Positions 55,531 through 64,000 of a stretch of 64,000 nt of DNA are shown piece by piece. This DNA is from Marinomonas sp. SBI8L. Lineage in GTDB: Bacteria; Pseudomonadota; Gammaproteobacteria; Pseudomonadales; Marinomonadaceae. The position numbers and the translations under genes were made by a program. Numbering within the stretch: the first letter of the stretch is position 1; each line of letters starts with the position of its first letter. The stretch lies in assembly GCF_001624705.1 (NCBI RefSeq), contig NZ_JSEO01000002.1:372001-436000 (forward strand). The letters are read 5' to 3'. Under the pieces are notes generated by a model that had not been told where the DNA came from, ran no database searches, and worked only from the letters and a program-made list of their open reading frames with translations.

Positions 55531-55670
55531 TTCTTTGTCTTAGTTAAAGTTTGACACATAATTTACGCATTCATTCCTTGGTATTTTGGAAAAATTATTA
55601 GGATTTAACCCATTAACCTTTATAATGAGTATGTTTTTAACCTGAAATGCAAGTGTTTTAAGAGAGATAA

Positions 55671-56090
55671 ATGTCCAATCTGAACCTTAATATATCTTTA
55701 TTAATGGAAACTTTTATAAAGAAGTTTTTTAAAGCGATGGATAACGCAGTTAAAGAACTAGATCTGCCAATAACGCATCAAGACACTATGCTTATCATGG
55801 TCACTTTTCGATCTCCTGGGCTTACAATTGGGGAATTAGTGGAGTCAGTTTGCCGAGATAAATCTCAAATCACAAGAAAAATTAAAGAATTAGAATCTAA
55901 AAATCTCTTAATTCGTAAATCAAGTGAAACAGATGCTAGAGTGTCAAAAATGTATCTGACCGATGAAGCTAAAATTATTGCAGAAAAACTAGACGTTACT
56001 CGCAGCCAAGTGCTAAATAAAATGTTAGTCGGATTAGATAAAGAAGAAGCATCAAGCTTGGCCATGATACTTGGAAAGCTCTCTGTTTAA
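55671..56090 (+). CDS. MarR-family transcriptional regulator
   Basis: 139 residues. The winged helix region is LPITHQDTMLIMVTF, LTIGELVESVCRDKSQITRKIKELESKNLLIRKSS, then the wing DARVSKMYLTD. The long N-terminal helix and C-terminal dimer helices match MarR size. It is rightward, with the peptidase gene 266 bp downstream; a hairpin sits just after its stop. Its targets are not evident. Confidence 0.88.
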   Translation: MSNLNLNISLLMETFIKKFFKAMDNAVKELDLPITHQDTMLIMVTFRSPGLTIGELVESVCRDKSQITRKIKELESKNLLIRKSSETDARVSKMYLTDEAKIIAEKLDVTRSQVLNKMLVGLDKEEASSLAMILGKLSV

Positions 56091-56096
56091 GCTCAC

Positions 56097-56121
56097 TTTA
56101 TGAGCCTTAAAGGCTCATAAA
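56097..56121 (+). terminator. Hairpin after the MarR gene
   Basis: TTTATGAGCCTT and AAGGCTCATAAA are inverted arms around a single base. The T-run is missing on the plus strand, so termination is likely weak. Confidence 0.5.
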
Positions 56122-56356
56122 ACCACCCCGCAAACGTAAGACCCCACTCACTTCACAACGCGTTATGATAAATTTAAACTGATTAGATTACACATAAAGT
56201 TAATAAAAGTGTATTTTAAGTAAATTAATCAATTACTTAGATTTTTACAAAGTGATTAGGCTTGTTAGCCACAAACACATTTCTACTTAATTACACAGAT
56301 TAAAAGCAAATCGCCTAGATTTATTTAATACACGTAAAACTAACAAGGATGAAATT

Positions 56357-58213
56357 TTGACTCTTACTATGAATAGCCATGATGCCAAAGATTACTTCAA
56401 TCAACTTAATGATGAATATCTTAGTCTACATAAAGAAAAAGAAAATTTATTTTGGCAAACATACATGGGGACAAGCGATCAGCATGACGTATTTGCTCAA
56501 GCAGAGTCCGATCTGAATGCTTTTATTTCTGCGCCTATTCGTATTACACAAACTCGTGAATTTATGGCTCAGGTAGACAAAAATGACCCTGATACATTGC
56601 ATGGTTTAAAAGGTTGGTTATCATTTTTTGAGGCTAATGCGATAGAAAGTGAATCTGGTAGAGAAAAGATGTCAGCACTGATTAAAAGCGAGGCTGAATT
56701 ATTTGCTAAAAGACAGAAATACATAATGCACTTTCAAAATGATAATGGCATTACAACGCCAGCATCATTGACGGTTCTATCTGCAAACATCAATAATAGC
56801 GATTCAGAGGGTGTCAGACAAACATCACACCAAGCCTTACTAAACCTTGAACAATGGGTGCTTGAAAATGGCTATATTGAGCTCGTAAAACAAAGAAATG
56901 AATTTGCTCGTGATCAGGGCTATAAAAACTTTTTTGATTATAAAATTAATAAAACTGAGCAAATGAGCTGCGATGAACTTTTTAGAATCTTAGATGATTT
57001 TGAAAAAGAAACACGTGATGGAAACCTCAAAAGCATAGAGACTTTAGTTCATGCAAAAGGCATTAAAGCTAAGCTAGGACATAACTTTCGTTTCATGTAC
57101 TCAGGAGATGCTAATCGTGAGTTAGATGCTTATGTACCATTTGCTAAGTCACTACAACGTTGGGTCAAGTCATTTGGCCGATTAAATATTGACTATTCAG
57201 GTGCCGAGTTAACTCTTGATCTACTAGATAGAGAAGGTAAGTTTCAGAACGGTTTTTGCCATGGTCCTATTCCTTCTTTTATGAATAATGGCGATTGGCA
57301 AGCAGCAAAAGTTAACTTTACAAGTAACGCCAAGCCAGACCAAGTAGGGAGTGGTTATAACGGTATTAACACACTGTTTCACGAAGGGGGACATGCGGCT
57401 CATTTTGCTAACGTAAAACAAAATGCGCCTTGCTTCTCACAAGAGTTTGCACCAACGTCTATGGCTTATGCTGAAACACAATCCATGTTCTGCGATAGTT
57501 TATTAAATGATGCAGATTGGCTAAAGCTTTACGCTAGCAATAACGATGGGCAAACAATACCCGATGAGTTGATTAAATCTTTAATAGAATCAAATCAACC
57601 TTTTCAATCTTATGAAGAAAGAAGTATTTTAGTTGTCCCTTATTTTGAACATGCCGTCTATAGCGCTGATGAATCAGATTTAACACCTGAATACTTAACA
57701 AAGTTAGCGAGAAAAACAGAGAAATCTATTTTAGGGTTAGAAACGAGCCCAAGGCCACTACTCGCAATACCTCATCTTTTATCTCAAGAGGCAGCCTGTT
57801 CTTATCAAGGTTATTTATTAGCGCATATGGCTGTGTACCAAACACGCGCTTTCTTCATAAGCGCCTTTGGCTATTTAACTGATAACCCAAAAATAGGTCC
57901 TCTTTTAGCGGAACATTACTGGAAGCCAGGAAACAGCATTAACCATAATGCCACCCTAGAAAGCCTTACGGGTGAAGGGTTCACAGCAAAGTTTTTGGCT
58001 GAACAATGCAACCTAACAAGTGAACAAGCTTGGCAGATTGAAAAGCGCAAAATAGAAGCATTAAAAACGCGGGATCAAGTAGAAGCGGCGAGTTTAAATG
58101 CAGACATTAAATTAGTTGATGGCGATCATGTCATCTGCTCAAATCAGGTCAACGATAATGAAATGTGTGATCAATTTGAGCAATATATTAATTGTCGTTA
58201 CTTTGCATCTTAA
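56357..58213 (+). CDS. M3-like zinc metallopeptidase (oligoendopeptidase-like)
   Basis: 618 residues. Zinc motif HEGGH at 342-346 with third ligand Glu373 in AYAETQSMF, as in gluzincins of the M3 clan; substrate-binding segments resemble oligoendopeptidase F and peptidyl-dipeptidases (RNEFARDQGYKNFFDYK, MAVYQTRAFF). There is no signal peptide, so it probably trims peptides in the cytoplasm. The start is taken as TTG at 56357, because the Shine-Dalgarno AAGGA is 7 bp upstream; the next ATG (56369) is too far from it. It is monocistronic. Confidence 0.85.
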   Translation: MTLTMNSHDAKDYFNQLNDEYLSLHKEKENLFWQTYMGTSDQHDVFAQAESDLNAFISAPIRITQTREFMAQVDKNDPDTLHGLKGWLSFFEANAIESESGREKMSALIKSEAELFAKRQKYIMHFQNDNGITTPASLTVLSANINNSDSEGVRQTSHQALLNLEQWVLENGYIELVKQRNEFARDQGYKNFFDYKINKTEQMSCDELFRILDDFEKETRDGNLKSIETLVHAKGIKAKLGHNFRFMYSGDANRELDAYVPFAKSLQRWVKSFGRLNIDYSGAELTLDLLDREGKFQNGFCHGPIPSFMNNGDWQAAKVNFTSNAKPDQVGSGYNGINTLFHEGGHAAHFANVKQNAPCFSQEFAPTSMAYAETQSMFCDSLLNDADWLKLYASNNDGQTIPDELIKSLIESNQPFQSYEERSILVVPYFEHAVYSADESDLTPEYLTKLARKTEKSILGLETSPRPLLAIPHLLSQEAACSYQGYLLAHMAVYQTRAFFISAFGYLTDNPKIGPLLAEHYWKPGNSINHNATLESLTGEGFTAKFLAEQCNLTSEQAWQIEKRKIEALKTRDQVEAASLNADIKLVDGDHVICSNQVNDNEMCDQFEQYINCRYFAS

Positions 58214-58231
58214 CTATTTATATCAATAACT

Positions 58232-58262
58232 TATGCACGACCTATAATCTAGGTCGTGCATA
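58232..58262. terminator. Hairpin between convergent genes
   Basis: TATGCACGACCT / AGGTCGTGCATA, perfect 12-bp arms with loop ATAATCT. It lies midway between the peptidase stop and the stop of the convergent hypothetical gene. There is no T-run, but the position suits a shared transcript end. Confidence 0.6.
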
Positions 58263-58266
58263 GAGA

Positions 58267-58758
58267 TTAGATGTTTGGTTGATGAAAGCCTGTATAGCTA
58301 GATACAGCATCTAAATTAAGGGTCTCTTCCCTATCCTGTAGTTCTACTAGCGCATATTCAACTTCGTACCATTCCCCTTCATAGAGATAGTTAAAACTTG
58401 CAGAACCAGTTTGCCAGTCTTCTGAGATTGCAATTTTTAAAGTAAGGTTTTTACTTTCCATGGGCTGGCCACCAAATTGAATAGTCGAAAGGTCGAATCC
58501 ATCCAGTACAATCAGAACATGATTGTCACTATTGTTAGATAAATATGACCATTCGCCATTAAGGTGTGAAATAACATTTACGGGAGGGTTTGTTGCTTGG
58601 TATACATTACCAACGCCATTTACTGTTTTATCTGGGCCATTTATTACTAAGTTTAATCGGAGTGTGGCACTACCTAAATGAGTTTGCTCTGAGATTTTTT
58701 GTGTAATGCAATATGATACGTGAAACATTCCCTGTTGATTTTCAGCTTGTATACTCAT
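58267..58758 (-). CDS. Hypothetical protein, beta-rich
   Basis: 163 residues from the ATG at 58758, which has Shine-Dalgarno AAGGA at the right spacing; a start 7 codons earlier would place that site inside the gene. There is no signal peptide or membrane segment. The sequence looks like an all-beta domain (SATLRLNLVINGPDKTVNG, NHVLIVLDGFDL, KNLTLKIAISEDW, GSASFNYLYEGEWYEVEY). It might belong to a DUF1842-like group, but that is a weak impression. The neighbours give no hint. Confidence 0.55.
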   Translation of the reverse strand: MSIQAENQQGMFHVSYCITQKISEQTHLGSATLRLNLVINGPDKTVNGVGNVYQATNPPVNVISHLNGEWSYLSNNSDNHVLIVLDGFDLSTIQFGGQPMESKNLTLKIAISEDWQTGSASFNYLYEGEWYEVEYALVELQDREETLNLDAVSSYTGFHQPNI

Positions 58759-58887
58759 GTGTTCATCCTTATATGTCAATCTGACTTAATTGATTACAAA
58801 CATGACTACGCATCCTTGTTAAGGCTGTAATCTATTTTGAGCATAGTAAGCTTTTGTGAAAAAGCTAATTACATTGAATTACATCTG

Positions 58888-59322
58888 TTATTCACGGTGA
58901 ATATGATTCAGTTTAAGTTCAAACTTATAATATTCAATATCCATTTTATAAAATGCCTGACCAATAATGTTAAAGCCAAGTTCTTTATAGTACTGCTGGT
59001 TATCTTTTCGTGCATCACACCAAAAATAATCTACGCCTAACGATGTTAAGTCTTGAATAATATGAGATAGGAGTTTTTTGCCGACACCTTTACCTTGATG
59101 AGATTGAATCGTTGCAAACCTTCTTAATCTCACTCGGCAAATATCATTAATTGTTTTCGAATAAAGAGAAGCAACACTGACTAATTGATTATCAATATAA
59201 ACGCCGTAGTGTTTTGCGTCTTTATCTTCTTCTGTTTGACAAAAGATTTCAGGCAGATTCGGCCATAAAACTTGTTGCCTTATAGGTAAGCATTCCTGCC
59301 AGGTGATAGCTTGTATGATCAT
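58888..59322 (-). CDS. GNAT-family N-acetyltransferase
   Basis: 144 residues. The acetyl-CoA motif A appears as RFATIQSHQGKGVGKKLL, and the C-terminal half has YYKELGFNIIGQAF. It is of the short ElaA-like or general GNAT type. The acceptor is unknown. It is a single gene. Confidence 0.85.
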   Translation of the reverse strand: MIIQAITWQECLPIRQQVLWPNLPEIFCQTEEDKDAKHYGVYIDNQLVSVASLYSKTINDICRVRLRRFATIQSHQGKGVGKKLLSHIIQDLTSLGVDYFWCDARKDNQQYYKELGFNIIGQAFYKMDIEYYKFELKLNHIHRE

Positions 59323-59504
59323 AAACTCTAGATTTTATACCTGTATTTATATATACCAATTTTTGCCTTTTATAACAGATATACATGAGCAAACGAACTT
59401 GAATTTAATTTGGGTACAATTTTCTACATTGAATGAATTATCTAACAATTTTTTGTGATTTAGTTACAATAAACAGCATTTGTAACTTTAAGATAATCAT
59501 ACAT

Positions 59505-60087
59505 TTAATCGCTATTTTTTTGATAATGACATTGTTCCACGGCCTGATTAAACGTCTCTAAAAATGTTGGGTATTTAGCTAAGAATGGATGGTTAAAATC
59601 ATACTAACCATATTATCAAGAGCCATTGTCTCTGCAGACACATTGTAATTATTTTTTTTAAGCCAATGAACAATATTTGAACCTCTAGTTCCTGCAACTT
59701 TTGCTGTTTTTTTAAAGTCACTCGAACTTGTATCCGTGCCTGAATCTTTTAAGGTGTACCAGACCCAATTTTGGGGAGCGATATCAACAGATCGTGTTGC
59801 ATACTCATCCCTAGAAGCATTCCATGAAGCAGAAAAAAAAACATCACTTATGCCCATTTGAGTATGTTGTTGCGCTCTACCCCAAGGCACGACCTCGATT
59901 GTTAGATTAATGCCCGTAGAAGCAAAGCTACAATTCAAATGCTTAACACTTATCCCAGTTAACTCACCTTGAGCATCAAAGTAATGATATGGAGGCCAAA
60001 TTTTAGTAGAAAGTTTTACATTGTTTGGGAGGGCTTGGATGGATTGACTTGCGATAAAAAAACGCAAGCAGGTATTAACCTATACAT
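59505..60087 (-). pseudogene. Decayed family-3 solute-binding protein gene
   Basis: A signal peptide-like start at 60087 (MYRLIPACVFL) is out of frame with the next segment; the shift is at a run of seven T. The body reads NVKLSTKIWPPYHYFDAQG, VPWGRAQQHTQMGISD and FSASWNASRDEYATRSVD, typical of family-3 binding proteins. It ends abnormally at about ALDNMVSMI. The true C-terminus, HPFLAKYPTFLETFNQAVEQ, follows directly in another frame and stops at 59505. Some 60-70 residues that normally lie between are missing, so there are two frameshifts and one internal deletion. Confidence 0.8.
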
Positions 60088-60188
60088 AGCTTTTACCTGT
60101 TTATTTTTGCTTAGTATAGGTTAATACGAAGGGAGGAATCAGTGGTATTATCAATTATTAAAAAGTTATAAATTCAGTTAACACAGCG

Positions 60189-61181
60189 CTAAAAGATCTC
60201 TCTGTAGGCAAATAAACCTTGGCTTCCACCGGTATGAATAAAAAGAATATTTTCACCTGATGTTATTTTTCCAGAGCGACAATAATCGATTAGTCCAGCC
60301 ATGCCTTTACCCGTATAAACCGGATCTAGCAATATACCTTCTAGCTGGGCACATAGATTGATTGCTTCAACAACAGCTGGAGTGTGAATACCATACCCTT
60401 CTCCAACATAAGCGCCATCTGTTATCACATCTCCTTGCGTTCCAGTACCTTCTAAACCGACTAATTTAAGTGATTCGGCTAACAATGCAGTGACTAACTC
60501 ACTTTTTGTCTGGCTGTCTTGGCTCACACACATACCATAAACAGGAAGCTTATAGTCTGCCGCTTTAAAACCTGCTAATAACCCAGCTTGTGTACCAGCA
60601 CTGCCTGTCGCTAAAAAAAGTTTATCAAAGCTAATCTTGTTAGATTGTGACTCGTCTAAAATCTCATTAGCGCATTGAACATAGCCCATACTTCCAATCG
60701 CACTTGAACCTCCAAGGGGAATAACAAATGCCTTATGCCCCTTCTTGGCTAATTCTGCTTTAAGTTGGTAAGCATAATCTAAGCAATCAACGCCCTCATT
60801 AACTCTATGGATATTTGCTCCAAATAATTTGTCTAACAAAATATTACCATTGGCGTAGTAATCTTGTTTTACAGTTCCTTCAACATCTTCTAGTACAAGT
60901 TCACAATTAAAACCGTATTTTGCTGCTGCTGCAGCCGTCTGGCGTGCATGGTTTGATTGTATGCCACCTAAGGTGATTAATGTATCAGCTCCTTGGGATT
61001 TTGCTTCTCCTAACAGAAACTCCAATTTCCGTGTTTTATTACCACCACCAGCAAGACCAGTACAATCATCACGTTTAATATATAGGTTGATCCCAAGGTG
61101 CTTAGAAAGCCTTGGCATATACTCTATTGGGGTTGGTTGATGGCATAGAGATACACGAGGTAACTGATCAAATAAACTCAT
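60189..61181 (-). CDS. D-cysteine desulfhydrase / ACC deaminase family PLP enzyme
   Basis: 330 residues. A fold-type II PLP enzyme: KRDDCTGLAGGGNKTRKLEF with the PLP-binding Lys49, GGIQSNHARQTAAAAA, LATGSAGTQAGL (phosphate-binding) and HTGGSQG near the end. The overall pattern is that of D-cysteine desulfhydrase, which splits D-cysteine into pyruvate, H2S and ammonia; ACC deaminase is the alternative. The Shine-Dalgarno is strong (AAGGAG). The decayed binding-protein gene just downstream on the same strand may have been its uptake partner, as amino-acid binding proteins often neighbour this enzyme. Confidence 0.85.
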   Translation of the reverse strand: MSLFDQLPRVSLCHQPTPIEYMPRLSKHLGINLYIKRDDCTGLAGGGNKTRKLEFLLGEAKSQGADTLITLGGIQSNHARQTAAAAAKYGFNCELVLEDVEGTVKQDYYANGNILLDKLFGANIHRVNEGVDCLDYAYQLKAELAKKGHKAFVIPLGGSSAIGSMGYVQCANEILDESQSNKISFDKLFLATGSAGTQAGLLAGFKAADYKLPVYGMCVSQDSQTKSELVTALLAESLKLVGLEGTGTQGDVITDGAYVGEGYGIHTPAVVEAINLCAQLEGILLDPVYTGKGMAGLIDYCRSGKITSGENILFIHTGGSQGLFAYREIF

Positions 61182-61381
61182 TAATCACTCCTTAATTCAG
61201 GTATAAAACAGAGTTAATAAAAACAAATAGCATGTTCAGATGAAGATTTTAGTAGAAACCAAATGATAAATAGAGGTTAGTTTTTATACAGAATAACCAC
61301 ATCAAGATTAAGTTATTATTTCAAAAAGAAATAAACTTATCACATTTTAGAATATAATAATTTAAGGATACCCTTAAATGA

Positions 61382-63691
61382 CTATCGATTACTTGAAACT
61401 TTTACAAGCTTGGTATGTTTTGGATTAAAACGCTTATATCCAACACCTTCAAATTCTACAAAGATCATTTCGTGCCCATCACTCTCTTGCCTTATGACCA
61501 CACCTTGGCCAAATTGATCGTGACGTACTTTTTCACCCGGTTTGAGCCTTCCACTAAATTGACTCTCCACTTGATTTAATTCTTGAACTAAAGACAGTCC
61601 AGCAAGTGAAAAATAAGTTTTAACTTGGGCTGCATCCTTTACTTCTAAAGTGTCTGTGTGACCTTCGATATGTCTTGTTAAAACTTTTTGAGACAAAATT
61701 GGTTGGGACTCAAAAATAAATCGAGATAGATCTGATGCTTTTTTCGTGTTTACTGCTTTTTCAGCAAGTGTTAATCGCTTTAACTCTTTCTTATCGGGTT
61801 TATTAAGTAATACAAGCCTTTGTTTCGCACGGGTAATTCCAACATAAAAAAGACGTCTTTCAGCTTCTATTAATCTTGTATCCATTTTATTCGCTTCATA
61901 ATAAGGAAACTGTCCTTCCTTAAGCCCTGCCATGATCACCAGATCAAACTCTAATCCTTTGGCCTTATGCAAGCTCATTAAGTGCAAACCATCTAAATTT
62001 TTATCTTGTTCTTTTTGTTTATCTTGAATGGCAAGCTGCTTAAGTTCATTAAGTAAGGATGGTGCATCAAGCTGAACACCCGCTATGTAGGCAATGAAAG
62101 ATTCGCAGGTCGCAACTTTTTCATTATATTGGATATCTTTACTACTGGTATTTTCAAAATATCGATAAATCCCCAGTTTCTCTAAAGTATTGATAATGCC
62201 TTTATCCGGCTGTTTTTTATAAAGCGTTAGACTTCTTAACCAGTCTGCACGCTCAAGTAGTTTTTTAGCACGCCACCCACCCGCTTCATCAGCCATGCTT
62301 TCGAGCATTTGCGGGATAAGGTGAGGTGATGCGATCGCCCTTTGGTTAATTGTTTTTCTTTGATTAGGTGGAATACCTAAGCTTGGTACTGTCATTAAAT
62401 AACTAATGTCATCCCTATCATAAAAAAGGCTCGCATCATCAAAACCACCAGCCATGACGGCAATATAGGCCATTAACATACGGATTTGTCGATTTTCAAA
62501 TAAGGGTGAATCACCATGTAATTGATAAGGAACCTTTCTATGCATCAATGCCAATTGAATGGGGACCATATCACTGTATAAACGCACTAACACGGCTGCA
62601 TTAGATAGAGTACCAACCCTATTTCCCCAAAGCTTTAGCTCAGAAAGAAGCGCTTTACCCGTTTTATCATACTGAGCAAATGCAAACTCAGTTTCTTGCC
62701 CTTTACCAATAACGCATGGTTGCAAAGAACTGGCAGGTTGGCTTGCCTCTTTTCTAATGTTATATGCCAGTAAATTCGTTGCCATTAATCCAATTTGGTG
62801 CCCAAATCGAAAACTTGTACTTAAATCAAATCGTGTTATTGGCTTGAAGTCTTCATCAATTTGATTCTGCATAATATCTGGCTTTGCACCACGCCATTCA
62901 TAAATGCATTGCTCAACATCACCAACCATCATCCAGTAACTAGAGTCTTGATATAACTTCTTTAACAAAGCATATTGGCTGTCATTAATATCCTGGAATT
63001 CGTCAATTAACAAATGACTGTATTTAGGTACCAAGCCCTGATACAAGGCTGTTTGTTCTTCGTTTGCTGCTTGTATAAAAGCTAAAGGGTCACTAATCAG
63101 GTCGGAGAAAAAGCGTATTTTTTTGCGCTGCCGTAAGGCTTCAAATTGCTTATATAAAGCGGGGAAAAAAGCTCTTTCTTTTGAGAGCTTAACGTCGTGG
63201 AATACCGCTTTAGCAGATTGTGTAGATGACTTCACTTGATCAAGAAACAAAATAGCATCTTCTAGCCAATCTTTTTCATCATGCAGTTCAATGCTCACAT
63301 TAAGGCGAACTAGCTGTTGCATGGCCTCTCGTAAAAGCTTAACTAAAGAAAAGTCATCTGTAACGAGTTGAGCGCGCTCAATTAACTGCCTCTGCTCCAT
63401 CCTTCTCGCTAACTTCATGCCAAAACTATGAAATGTCATTACATCTGGTTTTAGGGCGCTTGTTCTTTCTGCACTTAAAGCTAACCTTTGGCTAAACTCT
63501 TCTTGAGCACTTTTATTAAACATAAATACAGCAATACGATCAGGCTGAACCCCTTGTTCAATTAAGTGATTAATTCTTGAGATCAAGGTGGTTGTTTTAC
63601 CAGCTCCAGCAACAGCGATAATTTTTGAATGGCTATCGATATCAGACTCGACAACAGCTTGCTGCTCTTTCGTTAACGGGTTTAGCATCAT
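61382..63691 (-). CDS. UvrD/Rep-like superfamily 1A DNA helicase
   Basis: 769 residues. Walker A is AVAGAGKTTTL (~28-38), then motif Ia (VFMFNKSAQEEF), Walker B LLIDEFQDIN, motif III (VGDVEQCIYEWRGA), motif V (LMSLHKAKGLEFDLV) and motif VI (ERRLFYVGITRAKQRL). The order is complete, so it should be an active 3'-5' ATP-dependent helicase. The C-terminal ~60 residues (GEKVRHDQFGQGVVI...) resemble the Tudor-like tail of PcrA/UvrD relatives. It is shorter in the 2B region than classical UvrD; a stand-alone repair or replication-restart role is likely. Confidence 0.92.
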   Translation of the reverse strand: MMLNPLTKEQQAVVESDIDSHSKIIAVAGAGKTTTLISRINHLIEQGVQPDRIAVFMFNKSAQEEFSQRLALSAERTSALKPDVMTFHSFGMKLARRMEQRQLIERAQLVTDDFSLVKLLREAMQQLVRLNVSIELHDEKDWLEDAILFLDQVKSSTQSAKAVFHDVKLSKERAFFPALYKQFEALRQRKKIRFFSDLISDPLAFIQAANEEQTALYQGLVPKYSHLLIDEFQDINDSQYALLKKLYQDSSYWMMVGDVEQCIYEWRGAKPDIMQNQIDEDFKPITRFDLSTSFRFGHQIGLMATNLLAYNIRKEASQPASSLQPCVIGKGQETEFAFAQYDKTGKALLSELKLWGNRVGTLSNAAVLVRLYSDMVPIQLALMHRKVPYQLHGDSPLFENRQIRMLMAYIAVMAGGFDDASLFYDRDDISYLMTVPSLGIPPNQRKTINQRAIASPHLIPQMLESMADEAGGWRAKKLLERADWLRSLTLYKKQPDKGIINTLEKLGIYRYFENTSSKDIQYNEKVATCESFIAYIAGVQLDAPSLLNELKQLAIQDKQKEQDKNLDGLHLMSLHKAKGLEFDLVIMAGLKEGQFPYYEANKMDTRLIEAERRLFYVGITRAKQRLVLLNKPDKKELKRLTLAEKAVNTKKASDLSRFIFESQPILSQKVLTRHIEGHTDTLEVKDAAQVKTYFSLAGLSLVQELNQVESQFSGRLKPGEKVRHDQFGQGVVIRQESDGHEMIFVEFEGVGYKRFNPKHTKLVKVSSNR

Positions 63692-63752
63692 GAATACAAT
63701 CTATTTACATGGCCTAAGTACTTTGAGGTTAGTAATTAAGCTTAATTAAAAT

Positions 63753-63776
63753 AAAGGCGTATCTTGTTAGGCCTTT
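63753..63776 (-). terminator. Possible terminator after the aspartoacylase-family gene
   Basis: Read on the minus strand: AAAGGC, 12-base loop, GCCTTT, then ATTTTAATT. The stem is short and the T-run imperfect. Confidence 0.4.
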
Positions 63777-63777
63777 T

Positions 63778-64000
63778 TTACTTATCTTCGAACAGGTTGC
63801 CAATCTCTCGATAAGCCAAGTGCTCTTTACCAGCTATTTTACCTATAGCTTCGCCACAAATGACAAGCCGTCTCTGTAGCCTCGCAAAAAATACGCCATT
63901 CGTTCTCGCTATCAAAGGTAAACTTGACTGATTAACATCATCCGCCATGAGGTCGACAACTTCGCCAATTTTCTCACCAACTTCAACCATTTCCCCGATA
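63778..64000 (-). CDS. Succinylglutamate desuccinylase/aspartoacylase family protein, C-terminal part
   Basis: The open frame runs past the right edge of the window, so the N-terminus with the zinc-binding residues is missing. The visible ~73 residues match the C-terminal beta domain of the family: IGEMVEVGEKIGEVVDLM, then ARTNGVFFARLQRRLV and GEAIGKIAGKEH. Family members remove acyl groups from N-acyl amino acids or similar amides through zinc-dependent hydrolysis. The substrate cannot be inferred from this fragment. Confidence 0.75.
   Translation of the reverse strand, partial: IGEMVEVGEKIGEVVDLMADDVNQSSLPLIARTNGVFFARLQRRLVICGEAIGKIAGKEHLAYREIGNLFEDK

Noticed and set aside
59579-60067. Functional short binding protein at this position
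   Set aside because: The signal peptide and C-terminus are present in other frames, so this is a pseudogene fragment.

Overview
The window is about 64 kb of AT-rich DNA from a Gram-negative bacterium. Outer-membrane and signal-peptide proteins, a TRAP transporter, DusA, a QseBC-like two-component pair, an FMN-riboswitch-controlled type-II lumazine synthase and several c-di-GMP proteins point to a marine gammaproteobacterium. The dusA-tal pair and the TRAP genes suggest the Oceanospirillales/Marinomonas area, but that is inference from gene content only. I saw no tRNA, rRNA, CRISPR array or intact transposase.

Layout. (1) 1-5.8 kb: the end of an HD-GYP protein, then an outer-membrane barrel protein divergent from a cupredoxin-like protein and a GGDEF-EAL protein, then a hexapeptide acetyltransferase with a short C-terminus. 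(2) 5.8-7.9 kb: a gene-poor stretch with 16 perfect copies of a heptamer, a long hairpin, and a ~55-bp direct repeat on both sides of a solute-binding protein gene. (3) 8-15.3 kb: a probable uptake and catabolic regulon: TauD/SyrP-like dioxygenase, Gfo/Idh/MocA oxidoreductase, GntR/HutC regulator, aldo/keto reductase and a TRAP transporter. A 22-bp element occurs in front of both the dioxygenase and the aldo/keto reductase. (4) 15.3-45.6 kb: a NRPS/PKS biosynthetic cluster. (5) 45.7-54.7 kb: FMN riboswitch-ribH, a two-component system beside decayed apbE-like and thioredoxin-like remnants, an esterase, dusA-tal and an Asp/Glu racemase. (6) 54.8-64 kb: small regulatory and hypothetical genes, an M3-like peptidase, a decayed solute-binding gene, a D-cysteine desulfhydrase-like enzyme, a UvrD/Rep-like helicase and the end of a succinylglutamate desuccinylase/aspartoacylase-family gene.

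The main find is the NRPS/PKS cluster. Three large genes run leftward (41793 to 15314). The first two read A-T-C-A-T and docking-C-A-T-C-A-T-E-C-A-T-TE. They overlap by one base, and an acidic C-terminal tail meets a TubC-type N-terminal docking domain, so they look like one line making a pentapeptide with a D-residue at position 4. The third gene starts with its own A domain and ends with its own thioesterase (A-T-C-A-T-KS-KR-ACP-TE). It has no acyltransferase, so it looks like a separate dipeptide-ketide line that needs a trans AT. Around them lie an ATP-grasp ligase-like gene, an MFS exporter and a cupin-8/JmjC-like protein whose metal-site motif reads H-Y-H instead of the usual HxD. No phosphopantetheinyl transferase, MbtH-like protein or AT is encoded in the window, so these must come from elsewhere. 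I do not recognise the product.
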